NCBI GenBank assembly: GCA_020226215.1
Contig: CM035233.1
Location: forward strand, 36,416,027 to 36,480,026
Source: Sindora glabra
Taxonomy: Eukaryota > Streptophyta > Magnoliopsida > Fabales > Fabaceae
Length of the DNA: 64,000 nucleotides
Direction of reading: 5' to 3'
A program made the translations under genes and the position numbers. The notes under the pieces were generated by a model. That model was given only the letters and a program-made list of their open reading frames with translations. It was not told the origin of the DNA and did not search any database. Positions within the stretch are counted from its first letter, which is position 1, and each line of letters opens with the position of its first letter. Positions 25,789 to 38,140 of the stretch are shown in pieces.

Positions 25789-26379
25789 TTGCATACATCT
25801 TTTTCTTATAAATAGTAACCTTAGGGAAACACAAGCTTTTTTCTCAATAGAATTACATAACCCTAAAGATAAAGTTATGGTTTACATGGAATAAGATATG
25901 ATAACTTCCATTACAAATTTAATTAAATTTAACTCCCATTATTAATTATTTTTTCAAATACAAAATTATGATATACACTTAAATATATTAATTATTTTAT
26001 CAATACACCAAACAATTCTTAATCCTTTAAGAAACACAATCTATAATATGAAAAAAAAAGTGAGTACGAGCTTTTTTTTTTCCTTCCTACTAAAGCCTCA
26101 CAAGGATTTAAACCTAAGAATTTCTTATTCCTTTTGATGTAAACATTTTTTAGGTAAATAAATAAATTAAGAACTAAAAATAAAAAAATTACAAGCTAAC
26201 TACATATAAGGTAAAGACCTTAAGAATAACACCAAGTAACAAAGTGCCTAGCACTATAAGAGGCTTTTGTAAAATATGTAATCCTAGCTCATGGTTAATA
26301 TTAGAAGAGGTAAGTCAGTCAACATATTTATTCCCTTCTTGACAAGTAAAGGTAAGCTAGTTAACATATTTGTTTCCTT

Positions 26380-27414
26380 CCCAATAAGTATAGGTAACCA
26401 AAATTTTATAGCCAAATTTATAAGGGCTTTGCATTTGTGTATGAGAGAATTAAGTTTTATTAAAACTTGCTATATCGTAATGAGAATAATAACTACTTGC
26501 TTAGAATCAAATTCCAACATAACTAGTTTATAGCCCAATTGTCCAACTAAACTTAATCCATGAAAAGATCCTCATAATTTAGCTATAAAGGAAGAGTAAA
26601 TGCCTAAATTCCTAACAAAACTATTCAACCACTAACCATTATTATCTTGAAAAAGTTATTTACATCTTGCTAATCTTAGCCTTAGTTTAAAGGCTCCATC
26701 AATGTTAAATTTCATCTAACACTCAAAAAGAGGATACTATCAAACATCCATGCTAGTTTTCATAGGCTATTGAAGATGTATCTCTCTCATTAAATTAGCT
26801 TTTATAATTTGCTTGGCATACACTAATATAAATGAACCAGTTCCCTTGGCCTTTTAAATTCAATGTAAAACATAAAATTATTTCTTCATATGCAAATCCA
26901 TTAAGAAGCAACACCCTATACTAAAGGCCAATCCACATATCGTTACTTGCTAAACTACCCATCTAAATTTGCATGAAACCATTCTTTACCCCTAAACTAA
27001 AAAACAATGCACATCATTTCATATGTATAAATGACTACTAAATATTATTCCTAGCATATACATTGTCCTAAAGTACATTCATCAAGTCCTTAATGGAAGT
27101 ATTACATAATTGTAAACCTCAACACCTAGACCTCTTCTTATTTAAACAATGTTAGTAAATAACCTATTTTGATAGCTTTCTTAAAGGAATAATTAAACTT
27201 GTTCAAGCCTTTCCTATGCCTAAAATTTCTTTGATACATTATTAGGATTAACTTTAACTATAGTGCACAAGCTTAAATACATTGATTTGATGAAGAAATC
27301 TTTGTTAACACTACCTTTACACACTAGAATATCCTTCCTTAAAATCTGATCAAGGATAATAATAGCAATTAATTTCAAGATTACTTCCCTTAGTAGCCAT
27401 TGTTGTAACATCAA
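26380..27414 (-). pseudogene. LINE C-terminal remains: zf-RVT-like and RNase H-like
   Basis: From 27414 the minus strand reads a segment with DILVCKGSVNKDFFIKSMYL, matching the D-x-LVWKxSxxGxFxVKSAY signature that precedes the zinc-binding region of plant LINE ORF2. Further down (about 26590-26390) it reads LGYKLVMLEFDSKQVVIILI and then KLNSLIHKCKALINLA. This fits the second half of a plant LINE RNase H domain (GYxxVxxExDSKxVV..., LIxxCKxL). Reading frames are short and broken by stops. The assignment rests on motif spacing and order within the LINE. Confidence 0.55.
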
Positions 27415-27899
27415 GATGTTTCATTGACCTCATTTGTAACAAACTTATTCACTCTTACATTTGCTAAAAAAGATAAGATTGGATTAATGGTCTTTCATGT
27501 AAACAACAATCACACATCTAGTAATCATCTTAGAAAGAAACTAAATTCCAATTTTGAAATAGTTTAACACTTCTTAGCATAAGAGATGGCTAGATTTTGC
27601 TGAAGCTTTTCCATAAATAAGAGTCTGATTGCTTGATTACAATATGATTAGTTTAGTTGTAGTCTCTATAATACTTCTTCTTTAGAATGTTGGGCCATAA
27701 ATTTGAATTACTTGTTATCATTTTCCATGTCATTTTCATTAAACTTCTGCATTATTCATTATTTTAATGTTCTAAAAACTTACACCACCCACTAACTTCG
27801 ATCTACATATAAACTCTTAAGAGCAATGTGTAACCTTTTTTTAATGGTCTCATACCTTAAAGACTCATTAAAGCCTTCCTATTTCATTCAAGGTTATAG

Positions 27900-29130
27900 A
27901 GGAATAATTGAAGTTCAGATTAAATATGTAGGAATGGCTCTTAATATAAATTGAGCTAAAACAACTCTTTTAACCATTGATAGAAATTTAGTTTTCCAAC
28001 CAGTAAGCTTATTTTAAATCTTTTTCACCAAATGGAAATATGTGTTTCTTGTAACATGTTTATGAAAAAAAAAGGAATCCCAAGATGCATTCCTAAGTCA
28101 AAAGAACTAGAAAATCCACATTTACTAATAATGAGATCATACACTACTTACTTGACATTTTAGAAGAAGAGAATATATGTTTTGGATTGATATTCTAGTA
28201 AACGTCTTCAAACATGACAAAAGTGACATTAATTTGGATTATAATAGCCTAACTAAATAATAAGAGATCATTAACAAAAATTAAATGGGAAATACTTAGG
28301 CTAGAATAACCTATTTTCATAAGAATAAATTGCTTATTATCCATAACATCACAAATATAAGATGATTTATCAATACATGAGATAAATAGATAAGGGGATA
28401 ATGGATCACCCTACCTTAAACCCATCAATGAAAGAAAATCTTCCATTTCATAAAAGATCAAAAGACATTAAAGTAACATGCCTCATGATAAGGTTCAAAA
28501 TACTATCTACCATTTAGATTTGCTTTAAAGCATCTTTGATTAAATTCTAATTTAGTCGGTTATATGATTTTTCAAGATAAACTTTGACTATGAAAAAATC
28601 ATTTTTCCTTCTCATCTTCCACATAGAATGAATTATTTACTAGGCTATAACAAATTATCTTGCTTCCTGACACAAAACTAACTTAGAATGGAGAGATTAA
28701 TTATGAAAGTAAACTTTTGAGATGATTCACAAGCACCTTAGTGATGCATTTGTACACCACATTACCAAGAGATATAGCCTAAAATTAATTAATGTACTCA
28801 GGCTTTTCAAGTTTTGGAATAAGGCAAATAAGAGTCTTATTAACATCTCGAAGATCTTTCTCTTAGAAAAACATCTTTAACAAAATTGAAAACTCCTTCA
28901 CCAACAAGCATTTCATTTGTACACCACAAAATATAGAGATATAGGCTAAAATTGATTAATGAACTTAGACTTTTCAAGTTTTGGATTAACATCTGTAAGA
29001 TTTCTTTTTTTAAAAAAAATATCTTTAACAAAATTAAAAACTCCCTCATAAACAATGTGCTAATTTTTATGATAGAAAGCTATTGTGAAACTATCCGACC
29101 CTTGTGCTACTAAGGGACAATATAACATGC
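27900..29130 (-). pseudogene. LINE reverse transcriptase remnant
   Basis: Reading down from about 29110, the minus strand gives GSDSFTIAFYHKN-stop-HIV, GVFNFVKDIFF, then VNKTLICLIPKLEKPEYIN and AISLGNVVYKCITKVLVNHL. These match the canonical LINE reverse transcriptase run PGPDGFxxxFxxxxW, LIxLIPKxxxP, RPISLxNVxYKxxxKVLxxRL. Lower down are FIVKVYLEKSYNRLN (DMxKAYDRV-like) and TKFLSMVKRVVLAQFILRAI near 27990 (WKxKxLSxAGRxxLxxSVLxxIP). Stops and frameshifts are frequent. A segment of about 160 bp encoding the LIPK region is partly duplicated in tandem at 28746-29047. Confidence 0.7.
28746..29047. repeat. Imperfect tandem duplication within the LINE RT
   Basis: A unit of roughly 160 bp with CATTTGTACACCACA, a GATATAGG-type core, GACTTTTCAAGTTTTGGA and ATCTTTAACAAAATT occurs at about 28746-28890 and again at 28909-29047. 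On the coding strand it doubles the LIPK / SLGNVVYK part of the reverse transcriptase, which cannot be functional. Confidence 0.8.
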
Positions 29131-29352
29131 TTGACTTCCTTAAAGACAATAATACTACTAAGCTCTAAATTTTGAGCTTTAGATAATTAAGGATAAATGA
29201 CTATCATATTAGTTAGCACTCTAAAGATTATCTAAAAATAGACTCTTGTAGAAATTATAGATAATCTTTTCCATAGTTAGCTTATTCTCCACCCAATTGC
29301 TATTATGATCTTGAGCCATTTTTAATTCTATTTCAGATTCTTCAAATAATAG

Positions 29353-29357
29353 CTTTC
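29353..29357. repeat. Target-site duplication of the solo LTR, left copy
   Basis: The five bases CTTTC directly before the TG of the solo LTR match the five bases at 30900-30904 directly after its CA-type end. Confidence 0.85.
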
Positions 29358-30899
29358 TGCTGGAAATCGTGCATCATATATGTACAGCGAAATAAAAATT
29401 TTTGCATGATTTCCACCAAGGATCCATGCAAATTTAGGACGCCATAGATTAGGGATTAGGGTTTATACCTTTCTGCAAAAATCTTTTGTCCGCTACACAG
29501 CAAATTCGATTTGCTTTTGTCCATTTTCCAATCCAATCTGTTCTGCAAATCATGAACTGGAATAGAAACTAGAAGATTAGATCATCAGTGCAGAGTTTAA
29601 TGTGGCTGCACCTCTATGGTATCCACACAAAACGATCTCAAAATCTCCAGCCAAATGATAGGTTGGATGGAATTTCTCTCCTCTTAAGTTTGTGCTAGCA
29701 AACTAAGGTGTTTAGGGTCTCTATTTTCTTTTCTCTCAAAACGCCTCCCAGATAATCTGTTTTATTCCACTGAGCGTGAATAGCATCTTATATATATATA
29801 GACACCCATTAAAACCCTAATGAGAGGTGAGTGGTATGGGCTGATTATTAATTAGGTATAATATTATGACTTAATTAATAATTAGCCCCTAAGCAATATA
29901 ACATTAACAAAAAGGTCCAATTCAATTGGTCCTTTCATTAATTAGAAATTATAGTCTAACTAGAATTTCTAATTATGTTGCTCCAATTCCAATTTTGATT
30001 CGTTCTTTGTGTGTGACCCAATATGTTCCTATCATATTGGTAATGATCCTAAAATCATATTTTAGAATCATAAATAATAAGCGACATCTAGCAATGCATC
30101 ATTGCTACCCAAGTAATGAGAATGTCAGTGATCTGACATAACCTTTCAGTGACTATGCAATCAAGTTCCCTTTTATCCTAGATATCTAGATCGAACTCAA
30201 GGCATGGAAAGTGTCATCCCCTTTATAATTCGATCTCTATGTTTCTTGATTCATGAGTTGACCAAAAAGAAGCAAAGGAGATCAACATCACATGTTGACT
30301 CATTTGAGCATGGCCATGCATTTTATAGTCGAACTCAATCAAGGGGCCCATAGATATCGCTCTTTTAGAAGGAGGGATAAAAACTCATCTACATCACTTA
30401 TATTCCTCTACATAATTAGTAGTATACCCAATCACTGTCTTCAAGTCAACCCGTTAAAGTTAACGTTAAACAATGTTAAAGCATATAATTAACTATGTTG
30501 GAAACCATGGTGACTTCAAGTTAAAAGACCATATGCGTCACTGTCACTATGAGAGTTGCTTATGACACTCATAAGATGATCCATGTAACAATCTCATGGT
30601 GGGTCAGTCCAGTACAATTGTTCTCTAATATGTACCTATGTATTGACTTAATATCTCATATCAATCAACCAATATACTAGTCTCTATGCATCATTGTTAT
30701 CCCTTTCACAATGATACTTGACTAGGGACATTTAAGAGTATTATTTAAGAAATGATTACTCTAAGGACAAATTACTATATCTATTTATTTAACGCAGAGA
30801 AATAATAATCTGAAAGTGCCTCATATAAATAATGAAAATATAATACAATGTATGCTTATACAATCATTCTATGATTGGCTCTCAGGGCATACACCAACA
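29358..30899 (-). mobile_element. Solo LTR, Ty1/copia type, inserted in the LINE
   Basis: The minus strand starts TGTTGGTGTATGCCCTGAGA at 30899 and ends GATTTCCAGCA at 29358, so it has the TG...CA ends of an LTR. The start phrase TGTTGGTGTATGCCCT is a familiar Ty1/copia LTR opening (recalled, not searched). Flanks are a perfect 5-bp duplication, CTTTC at 29353-29357 and 30900-30904. No gag-pol or second LTR is present, so it is a solo LTR of 1,542 bp left by LTR-LTR recombination. It is less AT-rich and far better preserved than the LINE around it, which makes it a younger insertion. A TATATATATAGACACC stretch near 29790 on the plus strand is not read as the promoter. Confidence 0.85.
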
Positions 30900-30904
30900 C
30901 TTTC

Positions 30905-31960
30905 ATATGGTAATACTTGGTATTTCTATTCCTAATTCCACTAAGCTAATTTAGATTTCTAGTGCCATAGAACCATTTTTTGAAATAATGTTTAGGAAAG
31001 CTCCCTTTGAATTGTTCTTTTAAAAGATGAAGGTAAGGATTATATTTTCTTTCTCGTGATCATTGAATTGCAGTTATTCTAGTATGAATAGCTTTCCTTC
31101 TTTTTCTAATATAGCCAAAGAGATCCTTATTTTAATCATTAAATGTTAGATCAAAATATTGAAGATCTTTTACTATATTAGGACTTGACTTTCATTCACC
31201 TAAAAGGAATTGTTAAAAATTCTCATATGTTATCCAAGCAATTTCAAATCTAAAAAGATAAAATTCACTTTTACATACCCCATTATATAAATAATGTAAG
31301 ATAGGATGATGGTCAAAGAATACCTTGGGAAGGATTATTACAAAAGTCTTACTAAATTTTATTCACTAATCAATGAGCATAACCTTTATTGAGTTTTACC
31401 TAAAAAAAAAGGAATAATTAGGGAGCTAAGATCCTTTCCAAGTGAATTTACCACCTTGTGCTTTAACTTCAACAAGGTTACAACTATTGATTCTTTCATT
31501 AAAGGCATCATCTTTATGCTAATTAAAAAGTTCTCCACCTTTTTTTTTACTAAGGCCTTTTGCATCATTAAAATCACCCATCATAGTCCAAGCACCTATG
31601 ACATGCTACTAATTTGAAGAAGATTTTCCTATAGAACCACCTTTAAACTAGGATTCAAATTAGAATAGGCAGGGTAATGTACCAATTGTCTCCATTATCA
31701 AGAATGACTTTCATATGAATATGTTGGAAATTATTAACAACTACTTCTAATGAAACTCTATGACTCTTCCATATAGCCTAAATTCTTCTTGAAAAACCAT
31801 TACCATCAGCAAGAATTTGATTATCAAAACTTAAGGCATTAAAAATATTTTCAACTCTATTACTTTGAATTCTTATTTCTAATAATGCTAACACTTTTGG
31901 AATATAAGAATCCAACAATGTATTCATCTTGTCCATAAACTCTTTCTTACCTACATATCA
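30905..31960 (-). pseudogene. LINE endonuclease (APE-type) remnant
   Basis: From about 31925 the minus strand reads LDSYIPKVLALLEIRIQSNR, then FNALSFDNQILADGNGFSRR, VNNFQHIHMKVILDNGDNW, and at 31590-31560 MMGDFNDAKGLSKKKGGELF. It goes on through KAQGGKFTWKGS. This is the N-terminal endonuclease of plant LINE ORF2: xxLLETKI, GFSGGIW, IHxxV, GDFNDxL..EKxGG, and GxxFTW. The GDFN loop that carries the catalytic Asp/Asn is intact at 31567-31578, but other parts are interrupted by stops. The solo LTR begins just downstream at 30899. Confidence 0.65.
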
Positions 31961-32453
31961 ATTGTTTCACATCAATATTTTTCTAATCATAAAAGTAATT
32001 ACCAATATGGAAGGAAAAACCCTTATACTACCTCAAGTGAGGTCCATTGTCTCCATTTTACCTTAGATTTCTACCATATAGATGCTACCCATCCTTTGAA
32101 TTAGAAGCATCATGTGTATTTTTTACAATTGTCAAGGGAGTATTCATCTAAGCAAAAAAATGTTTACAACTTGGCATAGTTTTGTTTGTTAGAAATATTA
32201 AATTCTCCATTAGAATATTGACATCACCTAAACCTAATGAATTTCCTGAAACATGAGACACTTGTGAGTTCACCAATTTGTTTAGACGAGTATTGATCAT
32301 GTCATGTAGGGTTATCAATATCAACAATGCAATTTATGTGGCTTAGGGGTTTTTCTTGCAAAATGTTAATGGGCCTTTCTCTCATAATACTAATAAGGCT
32401 TCATTAAATTGCACTTGGAGAGCTACTTCTCGCAGTAGTCATAAGAAGGTTCA

Positions 32454-32701
32454 TTATAGAAGTTGCTTTGTTAGTTTGACCATTGCCATTATGTACAAGT
32501 TCCTAATCATGATAAGCCTGACATCAAATAAATTCTTTACTTTCATATCATTCATATCCTCACCTTTAAAAGTTATGTTATCCAGAGCATGAAATCGAGA
32601 TCCTCGCTTATTCTTTATAGTATTTTTGGGATTTTGCACCATATTATTAGATCTTGCATTAGATTTTTTACACACATGTTTATTTTGTTTGAATAATCAT
32701 T
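32454..32701 (-). pseudogene. LINE ORF1 C-terminal tail
   Basis: The minus-strand frame at 32454-32675 includes NPKNTIKNKRGSRFHALDN followed by an acidic stretch. The RGSRFxALD phrase is characteristic of the tail of plant LINE ORF1 (gag-like) proteins. The zinc-knuckle part that should precede it is missing because LTR 3 begins at 32702. The neighbouring endonuclease frame follows in the expected order. Confidence 0.5.
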
Positions 32702-34924
32702 TATCATGACCTAACCCCAGTCGTGGCTAGCATGGAATTTGATTCTCAATTTCTATCAACTTAACCATTTTTTCTTACTAATATTCTTAAGTATATACAG
32801 AAATCTAGAAGAATGTAATCATGCCATGAAAAAGAAAGGATGAAATTTTATTTAACAAAATAACTTGATAAATAAGAGAAGATAGACTTGCTTATAATCC
32901 TTCTAATGTTGAGGATAAGCTAGTTTAACTAGATCTAAAAAAGTTGAGTTTATATTTTTCTACCCTTAACTTATACAGAACAATACCCAAAATATCTAAT
33001 TACGTCAAAATATTTAATGTTGCCTCTAGCCATATTAAAGAGCTTCTAAAAAAAAATCAAATTTAAGAAAGTGGTAGAGGAGGCTTAACTTGCTAATTTG
33101 AAAATAAAACACAGGGGGCTAATTTTGAGGCTTAATGAATAAACATCCTAATATAAATAAATTTTAAAAAGAATTTACATAAACTCTTACTAACCTTATG
33201 ATCCATATTATTTAGCTTAAGCAAAACCAAATTTAGCCATTATTTAACATTAATTATTGTTAAAGACAATAAAGCTTATAAGCCCACTTAAGTCTAGCTC
33301 CCATCTTAACATTCAAGACATCATTAATCCACAATATTTCTAATTTAAGACAAACATTTCCATAATATTTGTAAGTAGTTATGCATAAAAGTAAGCAAAC
33401 TTCCTTATAACTCTCGATTATCCTTATCCCTTTATAAACTCAAACTTATCCCTTCGGGATCTACTTTAACCCTTCACAAATAGTTATCAAATCTAGCTTA
33501 ATATGTAATTGCCATCAATGGACCCCCATACCAATTTCCTTAATCATTGTCACATATCAAGATCAATTATCACAATTTTATTCAATTTATATCATGTATT
33601 ATAAACTAACATTCCTATCCTTTCTTGCATGGTCTCACACTAGCCATACATTATCAAATTTATAGAACAACACTTACATTTTAATCATAAAAACTTACTT
33701 CACTCCTTAATATTTGAAAAAGAATCAATTACTAACATACATGGATGATATTCAACTATATACTCAAATATCCACTACCTAAGAACAAATTCTTGGGGCA
33801 TAGTTGACTATGTAGTCCTTTACAGTCTTATAGATAGCAATGGAATAGTTTTATAGTTAACTGCAATCTAATTCCCAAATAGCAAGTCATAGTTAATTAA
33901 CGAAGGGTTGAAGGCAATCCTAGTAACTAGTAGTCAACTGTATTATCTTCAAAAGTAACTTTTCAAGGTTGCAATCGACTATGTAATTAACTACAAGAGC
34001 CCTAAAAGTAACCTTTCAGCATGGTAGTTAACTATGTAGTTGATTACACCTACTTAGGAGCTAATTCTTGGGTTCATAATCGACTATTACATAGATTTCT
34101 ATAGAACCATCACAAAATGTCTTGTTCCCATGGTAAAATCCCTAACCAAACATCATTTATTACACTACTAATCCCCACTAAACTATCAATATTCATTTAT
34201 ATCACTTCATTCATCCTAATTCTAACATCAAAATCAAACCAAACATCACACATTAACATATTTTATGTATAATCATAAAAAAACTTAAAAATTTAAATTC
34301 AATTCAAAATATTTCAATTTAATATCTAAATTAGGTTAGGATGTTTACTTATCTAATATGGAGAAAATATTTAAAGGCTAGAATTGAGATTGACTTACTC
34401 TTAAACATTCAAAATCTCAATTTTTAAGGTTAGGGCTTAAAATCCTTCTTTTGAGTTAGTTTGCTTAAACATCCTTGAACCTACGAGAAGATTGAAGAGG
34501 GATTTGATAATAATGAAATCTTATCTTCATTAAATGAGGAATTTGATGGAATTTGGCTTCCCTTGTGCTTGGTTGAAGGAGAAAATAAAGAAGAGGAAGA
34601 GATGGACAAAGTATGAGAGAAAGGTTAGGCTTTTGGAGGGTGATGAGAAATGAGGACAGGGTTAGAATTTCAAAGGAATAAGAGAAATAAGGGTGAGGGT
34701 ACTTTCGAAAATACATCTTAAACATATTTCATACTCATATCCAAACACTTATAATTTTTAAACATTTTTATTTTATATATTTTTCCTTAATTCAATCATA
34801 CAAATTCTACATCCCAAATCCACTCAAGCAATTATGTAATTTTTTTCCATATCTCTTTATGTAAATTTATTATTTTCACTCAAAAATAATTTAAAAAATA
34901 TTTTAAACTTTAAAAATTTATAAC
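32702..34924 (+). mobile_element. Gypsy-type LTR 3 (opposite orientation, solo)
   Basis: The plus strand starts TATCATGACCTAACCCCAG at 32702, with GCTAGCATGGAAT soon after, mirroring LTR 2. Landmarks shared with LTR 2 in reverse order include CCCTTCGGGATCTACTTTAA (33452 on), the palindrome field at 33800-34100 and a GTTAGGATG block at 34334. The end is placed at ...TTTATAACA (34924). Possible 5-bp target duplications are TCATT (32697-32701) and TCATC (34925-34929), four of five matching. With no coding region attached it is best read as a solo LTR of about 2.2 kb. Confidence 0.5.
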
Positions 34925-35340
34925 ATCATCCATCCATCATATTTGAGATTGGGCCCCTCAATTAATTCATTATTAACCTTCCAAGTTTCTCCGGTTGCAT
35001 CCATAACATTAACCTCCCACCCTCATTGGCCGTTTTTGGGTGCAAAACTCCATGCAATATCAGTACTTCCTGCAGTTAAATCAGATGGTAAGAAGCTTCC
35101 CATATTGGATAAAGTATCCTTTCCCATGTAAGGAGAGCTCCCATAGTAGCTCTTTGTACACTTCTAAATTTGAAAAGCTACATCCTATTAAATTTAAGGG
35201 TAGCGTTTTGCCTTTTCTATTAAAGAAAAGTACCAAAACGATCTTTTGTATATTTTTATATAAATTTGATAACTTTCTTAATCAAATCTTATATCCTTTT
35301 TATGAAATTCACAAATATTTTTCATAAATCTTCTAAATAT
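34925..35340. other. Unidentified, possibly exon-derived segment
   Basis: This short stretch is richer in G and C than its surroundings. On the minus strand, from about 35150 down to 34940, it gives a continuous-looking reading: YYGSSPYMGKDTLSNMGSFL, LPSDLTAGSTDIAWSFAPKN, a single stop, then GWEVNVMDATGETWKVNNEL and IEGPNLKYDGWM. The balanced composition suggests former coding DNA. I do not recognise the family. The plus strand has two short frames here (34943-35131, 35040-35327) without motifs. It could be a gene relic or captured exon. Confidence 0.3.
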
Positions 35341-37640
35341 TTCTGTATTGGAAGTATGATTATTTATGTTGAAAAATTTATAAAAGGAAAGTTGTAATCT
35401 TTTTTGGAAAAAATTACATTTTATATCATAAAAACTTACATAATTTTACGAAAAAGATATAAATTTTATTAGAAAAAATAAAACTGCATAAATTTCTTCA
35501 AGTTGCACGAAAGCATAATCCTAAATTTTCATGGATCACTCTCGACGGTTCCCCTTCAGTATTGGAGAGACTTGTCCGGCTTTGCTTATGCTCTCGGTAT
35601 CCCCTTATTCCCATACTTCCAAATAACAATGAAGAGCACACACATGCGACATTGGTTTACAAAAGTGACTTAAATTGAACAACAAATCCATTCAAACGCT
35701 TCCACGGCATATTCTACACACTGCCTTTAGTGGTGCATGGAGAAAAATATTTGTACATTTATGTTATAATACCAGACTTTATTCTCATTTAATAAAAAAA
35801 TTAATTTTATTTCTTAACGTGTCTCAAAAAATAAAAAAGTACTATTTATGATATATACTAATTTAATAAAATTGATAGGCAAATAATAAAATTGATAACT
35901 AGCTTATATATATTATCATGTATGAGAGAAAATATATATACACATAATTTTCATCTAAATTGACATTTGGAATATTATTCCTTATTTATTTAATATACGA
36001 TCTATAAAAATTTTTGTATTTATCTCACCACAACAAACAAGACAAAACCAAAATCAAAATTAAGGAAGAGAAGAAGATATCCAAATCCAATAGAATTAGT
36101 TTAACTTAAATTAAATATATATAATCATAAAATGTAAATAAATCAAAATGTGACTAGAGTGCCTTTTTTAAACTTTTCATTGGATGAAATTGAGTGGAGT
36201 CAAATTTTCACATTGCATAGAATATAATTTGTTTAAAATAAAATGAGATCGTAAGGAGCTTAAGTTCAAATTATTATATTTTTAATTAATTAAAAATAGA
36301 AATATTATAAATGTTAAAGATGAGATTTGAAATTAGATTTTGAATATAAATCAAGAGCTATTATTAAATATATAATAATATGACAAGTTTGTAAAGTTTA
36401 ATCTAATAAATATAAAAAAATCAAAATTTAATTTTGGGTCTTATTTTTTAGACCTATAATATTTTTAATTAAAAATAATAAAAACATACTTTTAGAAAAG
36501 TATAAAATTTAATGTGATTATAAATATTATTAAATGATATAAATTTAAAATCATAAAATTAAATTATATTTTAAATTATATATTATATACATAAGTATAT
36601 AATAACAATTACAATCAAATAGTTTGCGATTTAAACATGTCAAATAAAAACCTAGTCGAGTTAATTGAAAATTTATGGAATCGAGTAGCTCTCACTTATA
36701 TCCATTTTAGTTTAGCCTTTGTTGGAATACTTAAAATCTAGATTTCATTTCATTTCAAAATTCTAAGGGAAAATTAATTTTGAATTTAAATTATATTAAT
36801 TCATTTCATTTATAACTCGGGCATATTAACATAATTCATATTTTAAAATCTTCTCAAATTACTCGAAATTTAATGGGAGTTCAATTTATTTGAGGTGTAA
36901 TATTTCTGTTGGACAGCTTCATCCTTAACATTTCAATTTTTTAACCGGCCACACATACAGGTGCCATATACACAACGTTTCGTTAAATTTATAATATACA
37001 ATAACAAAGATGAATATTAATTATTTAAAATATACAATCAAATCAAATTTGAAATGTTAAAATTTCTATGTACAGTCAAATTTTTATTTACAACCTTTAT
37101 CACAGAATACCAAATGTCAAATCAATATTTATACCTACTTAGATTATTTCGTCGAATCAAAAATTTGAAATGTTATAGTACTTATTTATTTCTTCAAATG
37201 TATACTAAGGATAACAAAAATATACATTTAAAATGAATTTCTAATATTTTAATTAAAATTTCAAGCAAAAAAATTCATTTTAAAATTAATTGAAAACACA
37301 TTCTATATAAAAATTATTTAGGGTTTGTTTAGCATACCAAAAATAAGAATTCATTTTATTTCATTTTAAAAAAATAATTTCATTTTATTTTTAAATAAAT
37401 TTTTTATTTGAAATAAATTATATAAAATATAATTTCAATTCATTTTAAAATAAAATTTATGTTTGAAACTTTAATTAAAATATATGAAATTTATTTAAAA
37501 TATTTATATTTATTATATTACTCCTAATATAATATTTTATTTATACTGTATAATAATTTACTTCTCTCTCCCGTTTATATCAAGACACAACTCTTTCTAT
37601 CTCTCTCACCCACCTCCCTCTCACACACACAAATTTAAAA
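35341..37640. other. AT-rich intergenic stretch, nothing recognised
   Basis: A less AT-rich patch at 35510-35740 has no open frame of note. The rest is strongly AT-rich, with a pyrimidine-rich block (CTCTCTCCC... CACACACAC) at 37561-37632. No element termini were found. Confidence 0.35.
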
Positions 37641-37830
37641 TAACAAATTCAAGTTGGCTTTAGGACGAATTCTGCTGACGAATATATCTGATTCATGTCT
37701 ATCGCCACACATGGGTACATCAGTAAAATGGATGATTGCCACATTGTTGTAGTTCTGGGGGGCCCTCCATGTGATGATGTGATGATGTGATGACTGATGA
37801 GTTTACAGCATAATACTGGAGCACCAAGTC

Positions 37831-37839
37831 TATAAATAG
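37831..37839 (+). promoter_or_regulatory. Candidate TATA box (TATAAATAG), plus strand
   Basis: A TATAAATAG motif lies in a moderately GC-rich context, with a purine-rich leader-like stretch downstream and a CAG/GTG junction near 37919 that could act as a splice donor. Downstream frames on the plus strand (38105-38332, 75 residues) contain an internal repeat and no known motif. The transcript, if any, would run toward the 3' end of the UGT gene, antisense to it. Confidence 0.25.
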
Positions 37840-38140
37840 CCAACCACGATAGAGGGCTAGAATCATAGTAAAGAAGCAATATACCAAATTTGCAGATTTG
37901 AGGGCTTTCGACAGCTCAGGTGAAAAAAAGCATATTTTCATGGTTTTAGGAGAACTGAAGTTTCAGTTTAAGCCATGGAATTCAACCATACAGGAATGCT
38001 TCCAGAAAGATAAAACAATAAGGCCACTTCATATTATAAGAATATTATAACTGTCATAAGAACCATTTCATTAACAGCATTCCTAACAATGATTTGGCAG
38101 TAATTTGATATCTGATAAAATTAAAAAGGCAAAAGAAGTT

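Larger units (their letters stand above)
26072..32701 (-). mobile_element. Degenerate LINE (non-LTR retrotransposon), interrupted by a solo LTR
   Basis: On the minus strand the remains run in LINE order: ORF1 tail (32454-32701), endonuclease (about 31960-31060), reverse transcriptase (about 29130-27900), a cysteine/histidine-region-like segment (27400-27220) and an RNase H-like segment (about 26600-26380). A run of about 10 T on the plus strand at 26072-26081 may be the poly(A) tail. A 1,542-bp solo LTR (29358-30899) sits inside the gap between endonuclease and reverse transcriptase. The 5' part of ORF1 is cut where LTR 3 begins at 32702. Every domain carries stops or frameshifts, so the element is dead. 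Confidence 0.7.

Noticed and set aside
26291..26533. Plus-strand 80-residue frame with a repeated VNIFxPF phrase
   Set aside because: The minus strand here reads as the LINE RNase H remnant. The plus frame reflects a short internal duplication in that DNA.
29790..29800. TATATATATAGACACC on the plus strand as a promoter
   Set aside because: It lies inside an LTR whose coding orientation is minus, and no plus-strand gene follows.
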